Assembly (NCBI GenBank): GCA_964387775.1
Contig: CAYLZO010000090.1
Coordinates: forward strand, 1-18,568
Length of the DNA stretch: 18,568 nucleotides
Direction of reading: 5' to 3'
Origin: CAYLZO01 sp964387775
Lineage (GTDB): Bacteria; Chloroflexota; Anaerolineae; JAAYZQ01
The notes beneath the pieces were generated by a model. It was not told where the DNA came from and did not search any database. It saw nothing but the letters and a program-made list of their open reading frames with translations. Position 1 is the first letter of the stretch, and every line of letters begins with the position of its first letter. Below, in pieces: positions 1 through 5,881 of this stretch. Both the position numbers and the translations under genes were made by a program.

Positions 1-8
1 TAGATACA

Positions 9-37
9 TAGACACTGCCCCGGTCTTGTGTTATCCT
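9..37 (+). promoter_or_regulatory. Sigma-70-type promoter with extended -10
   Basis: TAGACA (9-14; five of six matches to TTGACA), a 17-base spacer and TATCCT (32-37). The three bases before the -10 are TGT, giving a TGn extended -10. It would drive the receiver-like gene starting at 186 with a leader of about 140 bases. This is a consensus match only, with no start-site data. Confidence 0.5.
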
Positions 38-185
38 GTAGGCAAGCCTAGGGCCCTTTTGGACAGGGATGTGGGGCGGACAAGCCATCCCACAATCGAT
101 CCCTGCCAGATTGAGAATCGGGAGTGTTCTATGCAGTTCCGTGGGGTTCTCTCAGGTCGTTACGGGATATAGAGGAGTGTCAAGC

Positions 186-611
186 GTGAAACAGAGTCGG
201 ATCATCCTGGCAAATGACTCGCGCCTGCTGCGCGGGCTGCTTTGGCGTGCCCTGGACAAGGTTTCGGGGTTGCAGATCGTGGGCGAAACCCAAGATCTGT
301 CGAGCTTGACTGCCAGAATCGAGCAGGCCGGCGCCGAATGGGTGATCCTGCCGCTCTGGACTGACGGCCAACTGCCGTCGGTGCTTGATGCCGTGCTGAA
401 CGAGCACCCAGAGGTGTCCCTGCTGGGCCTGGCAAAAGATGGCAGCGCGGCCAAGCTCCAGCGCAGCGCCGGTTCGCCCGAAGAACTGTTGCCGGGCATC
501 TCCCTCGACGAGTTGATCCTGACGCTGGGCGGCGACCCGTCCGGGAACGGGCCTTGGCCCTGCCAAGAAGCGCGAGAGGCGAAGGAGAGGTCCCTTTCCA
601 CGGTCACCTAA
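186..611 (+). CDS. Receiver-like (pseudo-receiver) protein without output domain
   Basis: About 141 aa from a GTG start preceded by GAGGAG (172-177) at 8-base spacing; an ATG at 69 in the same frame has no better ribosome site and adds a non-homologous-looking leader. The N-terminus (SRIILANDSRLLRGLLWRAL) resembles the first strand and helix of a NarL/FixJ receiver domain, followed by a VGE-type second strand. Where a receiver carries its phospho-acceptor Asp at the end of strand 3, this protein reads WVILPLW, so the acceptor appears to be missing. No LuxR helix-turn-helix follows; the tail is low-complexity. It may sense or bind something without phosphorylation, or be a decaying response regulator. 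The LuxR-type protein at 14759-15496 shares the general receiver layout. Its function is inferred. Confidence 0.6.
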   Translation: MKQSRIILANDSRLLRGLLWRALDKVSGLQIVGETQDLSSLTARIEQAGAEWVILPLWTDGQLPSVLDAVLNEHPEVSLLGLAKDGSAAKLQRSAGSPEELLPGISLDELILTLGGDPSGNGPWPCQEAREAKERSLSTVT

Positions 612-661
612 CACTTTGCGGCAGTCGAGAAGAAAAGGAAACAAAAGACAAAGGAGGAAAC

Positions 662-949
662 GTGGACACCAAAGAAGCCTATCAAGAAAAGATGGATGCC
701 CAACTCAAAGAGCTGGACGCCCGCATCGACCTGCTAAAGGCCAAGGCCGAGCAGGCCACGGCCGAGGCCAAGATCGAGTACAACGAACAGATCGAAGAGC
801 TGCAACGCCGGCGCGAGGAGACCGAGCGACGGCTGGACGGGCTCAAGGCCGCCGGCCAGGCCGCCTGGCGGGACCTGAAAACCGGTGTGGACAATGCCAT
901 GACAGAGTTGGAAAACGCCGTAGCCTCGGCCGCGTCCAAGTTTAGATGA
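662..949 (+). CDS. sll1863-type coiled-coil stress-response protein
   Basis: 95 aa from GTG at 662, with AAAGGAGG ending four bases upstream. Almost the whole protein (residues about 5-90) is a charged amphipathic helix rich in Glu, Lys, Arg and Ala, with motifs DAQLKELDARIDLLKAKAEQ and IEYNEQIEELQ. This fits the small sll1863 family of stress-associated coiled-coil proteins, whose members have similar length and start with a similar D-T-K-E-A-Y segment. There is no signal peptide or membrane segment, so it is cytosolic. Its TGA stop overlaps the ATG of glgP (ATGA at 946-949), which indicates translational coupling. The biochemical role of the family is not known to me. The longer frame from 554 is rejected because it runs through the upstream gene. 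Confidence 0.75.
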   Translation: MDTKEAYQEKMDAQLKELDARIDLLKAKAEQATAEAKIEYNEQIEELQRRREETERRLDGLKAAGQAAWRDLKTGVDNAMTELENAVASAASKFR

Positions 950-3534
950 GACCAATTCAGAGCTTTACGATCACCCCGTCGCTGCCGGAGCGGCTGGAAC
1001 CCTTGCGCGAGATCGCGTGCAACCTGCGCTGGGCCTGGAATCACGACACCATCGAGCTCTTCCGGCGCCTCGACAGCGATCTGTGGGAGACGAGCAACCA
1101 CAACCCGGTGCTGATGCTGGGCACCGTCGAGCAGGCCCGGCTGGAGGAGGCGGTGGCCGATCAGGGCTTCTTGGCCCACCTGGACCGCGTTGCCGAGAAC
1201 CTCGACGGCTATTTGACCACCCAGTCCACCTGGTTCGACCGGGAGCACGAGCCGGAGGATGGCCAGCCCCTGGTGGCCTACTTTTCCGCCGAATTCGCCG
1301 TGACCGAGTGCCTGGAGATCTTTGCCGGGGGCCTCGGCGTGCTGGCCGGCGACCACCTCAAGTCGGCCAGCGACCTGGGCCTGCCCCTCGTCGGCGTCGG
1401 CCTGTTATATCAAGAGGGCTACTTTCGGCAGTATCTCAACGAGGCCGGCTGGCAGCAAGAGTTCCGCGAGGACAATGACTTTTACAACCTGCCGCTGCGG
1501 CTGGAGCGAGGGCCGGACGGCACGCCGCTGACCATTAAGGTCCGCTACCCCAAGGGCGACGTTTTTGCCCAGGTGTGGCGGGCCCAGGTTGGCCGTGTGC
1601 CCCTCTACCTGCTCGATACCAACGTCCCGGCGAATTCCGACCCCGAGGACCGGGACATCACCGACGAGCTCTACGGCGGCGACCACGCGCTGCGCATCCG
1701 GCAGGAGATCATGCTCGGCATCGGCGGCTATCGGGCGCTGCAGGCGCTGGAACTGGAGCCGCAGGTCTACCACCTCAACGAGGGGCACGCCGCCTTTATG
1801 GCGCTGGAGCGCATCCGGGACCTGGTCGAGCGCCACGGGCTCACCTTCGACGAGGCGCGGGAGGCCGCGGCGGCGAGCCTGGTCTTTACGACCCACACGC
1901 CCGTCGCCGCCGGACACGACTATTTCGCCATGGACCTGATGCGCCGCTACCTGGGCGATTATGTCCGCGGGCTGGGTCTTTTAGAAAAAGAGTTCCTGGC
2001 CCTGGGGCGCGAGGACCCCCGCGACGCCCACACGCTGTTCTGTATGACCACGCTGGCTTTGAAACTATCTGGCCGGCGCAACGCCGTCAGCCGCCTTCAC
2101 GGCGAGGTGACCCGGCGGATGTGGCAGGTGCTCTGGCCCGACGTGCCCCAGCCCGAGATCCCCATCACCCACGTCACCAACGGCGTGCACTTTCGCTCCT
2201 GGATCTCGCTGGAGATGAACCAGCTCTACGACCGCTACCTCGGCCCGCGCTGGCGCGAGGAGCCGGCCGACGAGGAGGTCTGGGGCCGGGCGGAGCGCAT
2301 CGCGCCCAGCGAGCTGTGGCGGACCCACGAGCGGCGGCGCGAGCGGCTGGTGGCCTTTGTGCGGCGTCGCCTGCGGCAGCAGCGGCGGCGGCGCGGCGCC
2401 CCTCAGTCCGAGATCGAGGCGGCCGACGAAGCCCTGGATCCCCAGGCGCTGACCATCGGCTTTGCCCGCCGATTTGCCACCTACAAGCGCGCCACCCTGA
2501 TCTTTCGCGACGAGGAGCGGCTGGCCCGCCTCTTTAGCGACCCGGACCGCCCGATCCAGATGATCTTTGCCGGGAAAGCCCATCCCAAGGACGACGCCGG
2601 CAAGCGGCTCATCGCCCGCATCGTGCAACTCTCGCGCAAGGAGCCCTTTCGCAACCGGCTCATTTTCCTGGAGGACTATGGCATGGCCACGGCCCGCTAC
2701 CTGGTGCAGGGCAGCGACGTGTGGCTGAACACGCCCCGCCGCCCCCGCGAGGCGAGCGGCACCAGCGGCATGAAGGCCACGGCCAACGGCGTACTCAACC
2801 TGAGCATCCTCGACGGCTGGTGGGCCGAGGCCTACGAACCCGAGCTGGGCTGGGCCATCGGCCGGGGCGAGATGTACGACGACCCCCAAGAGCAGGACCG
2901 GGTCGAGGCCGAGGCCCTCTACGGGTTGCTGGAGCGAGAGGTGGTGCCCATCTTTTACGAGAGAGGCGGCGACGGCCTGCCCCATCGCTGGCTGGCCCGC
3001 ATGAAGGCCTCGCTGCGCGACCTCTGCTCCTTCTTCAACACCCACCGCATGGTCCAGGAGTACACCGAGCGCCTCTACCTGCCCGCCGCCGAGCTCGCCG
3101 GGCGCCTCGGCGCCGACGAGATGGCTCGCGCCCGGGCGCTGGCCGGGTGGAAGGGCCACGTCCGGAGCAATTGGTCTGACGTGCAGATCGTGGCCGCCGA
3201 CGCACAGCCCACCGGAAGCCTCCAGGTCGGAGACGAGATCTCGGCCGAAGCCTGGGTCCGCCTGGCCGGGCTGTCGCCCGACGACGTGACGGTCGAGTTC
3301 TACTTCGGGTCGATCGACATCGATGGCGAGATCGTCGAAGCGGAGGCCATCGCCATGCAGGCGGCCGGCAGCGACGGGGACAAGGGCCATCATTTCGAGG
3401 CTGAGGGCATCCCCTGCCGGCGAAGCGGTCGTTACGGCTTTACCATCCGGGTCCTGCCCGACCATCCCGACCTGGTGACGCCCTTTCTGCCGGAACTCAT
3501 CACCTGGGCAAGTCCAGAGACCCAGGCAGGATAG
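946..3534 (+). CDS. glgP: Alpha-glucan (glycogen/maltodextrin) phosphorylase
   Basis: 862 aa, GT35 family, of the short bacterial/archaeal type with an N-terminal DUF3417 domain (residues about 10-120, including LRWAWNHDTIELFRRLD). It releases glucose-1-phosphate from alpha-1,4-glucans in the cytosol using pyridoxal phosphate. The PLP-lysine motif EASGTSGMK is present, with the lysine at about residue 610, and the glucan-site segments YHLNEGHAAF and THVTNGVH are intact. The C-terminal 110 residues form a beta-rich extension seen in this subfamily. The length is normal for the subfamily (about 850 aa). The start is the ATG inside the stop of the upstream coiled-coil gene. A spacer of about 180 bases follows with no clear terminator, only a 7-bp hairpin around 3562-3586. 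Confidence 0.95.
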   Translation: MRPIQSFTITPSLPERLEPLREIACNLRWAWNHDTIELFRRLDSDLWETSNHNPVLMLGTVEQARLEEAVADQGFLAHLDRVAENLDGYLTTQSTWFDREHEPEDGQPLVAYFSAEFAVTECLEIFAGGLGVLAGDHLKSASDLGLPLVGVGLLYQEGYFRQYLNEAGWQQEFREDNDFYNLPLRLERGPDGTPLTIKVRYPKGDVFAQVWRAQVGRVPLYLLDTNVPANSDPEDRDITDELYGGDHALRIRQEIMLGIGGYRALQALELEPQVYHLNEGHAAFMALERIRDLVERHGLTFDEAREAAAASLVFTTHTPVAAGHDYFAMDLMRRYLGDYVRGLGLLEKEFLALGREDPRDAHTLFCMTTLALKLSGRRNAVSRLHGEVTRRMWQVLWPDVPQPEIPITHVTNGVHFRSWISLEMNQLYDRYLGPRWREEPADEEVWGRAERIAPSELWRTHERRRERLVAFVRRRLRQQRRRRGAPQSEIEAADEALDPQALTIGFARRFATYKRATLIFRDEERLARLFSDPDRPIQMIFAGKAHPKDDAGKRLIARIVQLSRKEPFRNRLIFLEDYGMATARYLVQGSDVWLNTPRRPREASGTSGMKATANGVLNLSILDGWWAEAYEPELGWAIGRGEMYDDPQEQDRVEAEALYGLLEREVVPIFYERGGDGLPHRWLARMKASLRDLCSFFNTHRMVQEYTERLYLPAAELAGRLGADEMARARALAGWKGHVRSNWSDVQIVAADAQPTGSLQVGDEISAEAWVRLAGLSPDDVTVEFYFGSIDIDGEIVEAEAIAMQAAGSDGDKGHHFEAEGIPCRRSGRYGFTIRVLPDHPDLVTPFLPELITWASPETQAG

Positions 3535-3556
3535 ACACGAGACCTTGAGGGTTTTG

Positions 3557-3709
3557 ATGTCGGCATCGGCAGCCCCTGCCCGCCGATGGGCGAGACCCCC
3601 GCTATTAGTGGCGGCTCTGCGCCCTGGACGCGCCGTGCGGGTTGCCGCCCGGAGCGAAGAGATGCACGAGCATCTCCAGGCGCGTCTTCAAGAGATCGGA
3701 GGGCAGTGA
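3557..3709 (+). CDS. Possible small ORF or C-terminal gene remnant (50 aa)
   Basis: A 50-codon frame from ATG 3557, with GAGGG five bases upstream, ending in TGA three bases before the TTG start of the next gene. The first half is Arg/Ala/Pro-rich. The last 17 residues (EEMHEHLQARLQEIGGQ) look like the terminal helix of a larger protein. I do not recognise it. It could be a degraded remnant whose end is preserved, or chance in GC-rich DNA. Confidence 0.2.
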   Translation: MSASAAPARRWARPPLLVAALRPGRAVRVAARSEEMHEHLQARLQEIGGQ

Positions 3710-3712
3710 GCC

Positions 3713-4375
3713 TTGCCGGTCTATAATTCCGACGTCGCCGCCATCTTTCAAGAGGTGGCCGACCTGCTGGCCATCGAGGGCGCCAACCAGTTCCGCGTGC
3801 GCGCTTACCGCAACGCCGCCCGGACCATCGAGACCCTCTCCCGGCCGGTGGCCGACCTGGTCGCCGAGGGTGAGGACCTGACCGAGCTGGAAGGCATCGG
3901 CGACGACCTGGCGGGCAAAATTGAGGAGATCGTCGAGACGGGCGGGCTGGCCCAACTGGAAGAGATCCAGGCCCGCACGCCGCCGGGCCTGGCCGAGATG
4001 CTCAAGCTCGAAGGGCTGGGACCCAAGCGCGTGCAAAAGATCTACGAGGAGCTGGACGTCACGGGGCTGGACGACCTGGAGACGGCGGCCGAGGCGGGCG
4101 AGGTCCGTGAGCTGGACGGCCTGGGACCCAAGACGGAGCAAAAGATCCTCGACGAGCTGGAGCGCGAGCGGGCCGAGGCGGGCAAAGACCCCTTTGCCAA
4201 TCCGCGCAACGCGGCGGCCGGCTCGGTGCGCCAGCTCGACCCCGGCGTCACCGAGCGACGGCCGCTCCACGTCTTTTTCTACGCCCTAGCCGGCGCGACC
4301 GAGCACGACTTGGAGACCCAGTGGGCCGACCTTCGCGCCGAACTGCCCGACGAGTACGACGCGATTTTGACCTAG
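3713..4375 (+). CDS. PolX N-terminal HhH region fused to a DNA ligase (LigA) fragment
   Basis: 220 aa from TTG 3713, with GGAGGG (3698-3703) nine bases upstream. Residues 1-150 match the N-terminus of bacterial/archaeal PolX: the opening IFQEVADLLAIEGANQFRVR, then three helix-hairpin-helix turns at about 59-70 (LEGIGDDLAGKI), 99-110 (LEGLGPKRVQKI) and 134-145 (LDGLGPKTEQKI). Instead of the polymerase palm and PHP domains, residues about 152-208 match the adenylation domain of NAD-dependent DNA ligase, with the hallmark FANPRNAAAGSVRQLDP at 161-177. The ligase catalytic lysine, OB fold and BRCT are absent, as is every polymerase catalytic residue. The join lies in an E-R-x-R-A-E-A-G stretch compatible with both parents. 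It may be a DNA-binding remnant, a novel fusion or an assembly chimera. Confidence 0.8.
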   Translation: MPVYNSDVAAIFQEVADLLAIEGANQFRVRAYRNAARTIETLSRPVADLVAEGEDLTELEGIGDDLAGKIEEIVETGGLAQLEEIQARTPPGLAEMLKLEGLGPKRVQKIYEELDVTGLDDLETAAEAGEVRELDGLGPKTEQKILDELERERAEAGKDPFANPRNAAAGSVRQLDPGVTERRPLHVFFYALAGATEHDLETQWADLRAELPDEYDAILT

Positions 4376-4394
4376 TTTGAGAGAGGAGGATGTG

Positions 4395-4637
4395 ATGAAT
4401 CAAGTATTCGAGTTCTTGGCCAGCAGTGGGGGGCGCATCGTGCGGGCCGTGGCCGGGCTGATCCTGATCGCCCTGGGCATCTGGCTGGTGTCCGGCGCCT
4501 GGGGCTGGGTGCTGATCGTCGTGGGGCTGGTGCCGCTGGCGGCGGGCGTATTCGATTTTTGCGTCTTTGCCCCGCTGTTCGGGCTGCCCTTCGTCGGCGA
4601 GCGCCTGCGCACGCGGCTCACCAAGACCGAGGGATAG
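4395..4637 (+). CDS. DUF2892 (YgaP-type) small inner-membrane protein
   Basis: 80 aa from ATG 4395, preceded by GAGAGGAGGA with GGAGG five bases upstream; a TTG start six codons earlier would run through the ribosome site. Two membrane helices are visible at about residues 16-32 and 34-52, the first preceded by GGRIVRAVAGL, and followed by an F-D-F-C-V-F-A-P-L-F-G-L segment. This order (G-R-x-x-R helix, Gly-rich turn, helix, then F-x-x-C-x-x-x-x-L-x-G) is typical of the DUF2892 family, which often carries this cysteine. The family role is unclear; some members are fused to rhodanese domains. A perfect 13-bp hairpin follows 9 bases after the stop. Confidence 0.75.
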   Translation: MNQVFEFLASSGGRIVRAVAGLILIALGIWLVSGAWGWVLIVVGLVPLAAGVFDFCVFAPLFGLPFVGERLRTRLTKTEG

Positions 4638-4646
4638 TGTTCGGAC

Positions 4647-4679
4647 GTGCTCGCATGGGACTTGTCCCCATGCGAGCAC
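4647..4679 (+). terminator. Intergenic hairpin, possible terminator
   Basis: Perfect 13-bp inverted repeat (4647-4659 with 4667-4679) around a 7-base loop, starting 9 bases after the DUF2892 stop. No T-run follows on either strand, so it is not a classic intrinsic terminator. It could protect the 3' end of the transcript or act as a weak pause. Confidence 0.35.
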
Positions 4680-4726
4680 CCATCCCTCAAAAAATATCGG
4701 CAGCGAAATAGAAAGAGAGGACAGAA

Positions 4727-5188
4727 ATGGAAGTGTATTTGGTACAACACGCAGAGGTCATGTCGGAAGAAGAGAATCCCGACCGGCCGCTCACCAAAGA
4801 CGGCCGCCACGCCACCGCCGATGTCGCCGTGATCGCCGCCAAGCTGGGGCTGGATGTGCAGCAGATCCGGCACAGTGGCAAGACCCGCGCCGAGCAGACG
4901 GCCCAGATCCTGAGCGAAGCCCTGTTGCCGCCCGACGGCGTCGTGCAGATGGACGGCCTGGGGCCCCTGGACGACGTGGAGCCGGTCGCCGTCGAGCTGG
5001 CCCACACGTCCAAGCCGGTGATGCTCGTCGGCCACCTGCCCTTCATGGAGCGGCTGGCCAGTGCCATGCTGACCGGCAACGTCGAGACGCCGGTGGTCAA
5101 ATTCACCAACGCCGCCATCGTCTGCCTGTCTCTGGATGCCCAGTGGCAGGTGACGTGGATCCTCACACCCGAGATTGCCGGGATCTAG
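4727..5188 (+). CDS. sixA: SixA-like histidine phosphatase
   Basis: 153 aa from ATG 4727, with GAGAGGA six bases before it. The histidine phosphatase (phosphoglycerate mutase-like) fold is indicated by the N-terminal strand MEVYLVQHAE with the nucleophile at His8, the second Arg in HSGKTRAEQTA (Arg54), and the second catalytic His in VGHLPFM (His103). The length and the D-R-P-L-T-x-x-G-R segment at 19-27 match the short SixA type, which dephosphorylates phosphohistidine on relay proteins. The usual RHG is QHA here; Gln before the His occurs in some SixA relatives, so activity is not excluded. Eleven bases separate it from the broken gene that follows, so the two were probably co-transcribed. 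Confidence 0.8.
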   Translation: MEVYLVQHAEVMSEEENPDRPLTKDGRHATADVAVIAAKLGLDVQQIRHSGKTRAEQTAQILSEALLPPDGVVQMDGLGPLDDVEPVAVELAHTSKPVMLVGHLPFMERLASAMLTGNVETPVVKFTNAAIVCLSLDAQWQVTWILTPEIAGI

Positions 5189-5198
5189 GGAGAAGCGG

Positions 5199-5638
5199 AT
5201 GCCGATGAAGACGATCTTTTGGTTGTTCGAGGACTATCTGGCGGCCAAGGCCGCCGTCGCCGAGCTTTCGGCGCGGGATTTTGCCGAGGACGAGATGAAC
5301 GCTATCGCCCTGGAAGAGGTGGTCAAAAAAAGCGGTGGACGTGGACTGGAAGGCGGTCGAGGTTCAGGTCACCGAAAGTCGGCGAGCAAGAGCTGGAGGG
5401 CCTCGACCGGCTCTTTGGCGGCGAGCGGCCCGTGGAGGGGCCGGACGTGGGCGACGTCTTTGCCACCGGCGCGTTGGGGACGATGGTGGCCAAGACGGCG
5501 CTGCACTTTGGCGGGGAGGAAGAAGGGTTTAGCGCGGCCCTCGCCGATCTGGGCGTGCCCGAGAATCTGGCGGACAAGTTCGTGGACGGCATCAAGCGGA
5601 GAGGGATCCTGTTCTGGCTGCGTTGCAGCGACGATTGA
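5199..5638 (+). pseudogene. Stress-type protein gene broken by two frameshifts
   Basis: The reading starts at ATG 5199 (MPMKTIFWLFEDYLAAKAAV) and runs to VVKK at an A7 run (5325-5331). Sense then continues in the next frame (AVDVDWKAVEVQVTE) to an AAA run at 5375-5377, and then in the third frame (VGEQELEGLDRLFGG ... RGILFWLRC) to TGA 5638. Removing one A at each run restores one protein of about 146 aa. The opening resembles the general-stress 17M/YflT-type domain (F-E-D-Y-x-x-A-x-x-A-V-x-E-L), but the assignment is weak. Both lesions are single extra A's in A-runs, which fits homopolymer sequencing error as well as real decay. One -1 slip at A7 would also join first and last frames, but the intervening residues would be Arg/Trp-rich and unnatural. 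Confidence 0.65.
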
Positions 5639-5760
5639 GCCGCCGGGGCCACGAAGGCGATGCAGGACCGCCAGGGCTCGATTCTGGCCAGCTACACTCA
5701 TCCGTAAGGTGCACGCCGGAACGTAGGCGGGCTGGCCGCCGAGGAGTACTCTGTGCAGGG

Positions 5761-5793
5761 AAAAAAACAAAGCCCGGGTCGCTTGACGGGCTT
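5761..5793 (-). terminator. Minus-strand intrinsic terminator-like hairpin
   Basis: On the minus strand a 7-bp stem (5793-5787 with 5776-5770, AAGCCCG/CGGGCTT) with a 10-base loop is followed by TGTTTTTTT. This is the geometry of a Rho-independent terminator, but no minus-strand gene lies to its right for several kilobases. It may stop antisense transcription. The -35 box of the plus-strand promoter is inside the hairpin. Confidence 0.35.
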
Positions 5794-5811
5794 CTCAGGC
5801 AATGGTATACT
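5783..5811 (+). promoter_or_regulatory. Sigma-70 promoter for the SulP transporter gene
   Basis: TTGACG (5783-5788), a 17-base spacer and TATACT (5806-5811): five of six matches in each box at ideal spacing. The predicted start near 5818 leaves a leader of about 65 bases to ATG 5882. The rest of 5639-5881 holds no recognisable gene. Confidence 0.65.
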
Positions 5812-5881
5812 CCTTGGGCTGTATCACGATGGCTGGGCCTCGGCGCATCCTGCGGTTTCCACGTCGCAGAAGGAGGAGGGG

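Noticed and set aside
2065..3465. 466-codon minus-strand frame inside glgP
   Set aside because: Shadow of the high-GC glgP coding frame; no homologous motif.
5325..5331. Programmed -1 frameshift on A7
   Set aside because: It would insert an Arg/Trp-rich stretch unlike the acidic flanks, whereas two single-A removals give a smooth protein. Not fully excluded.
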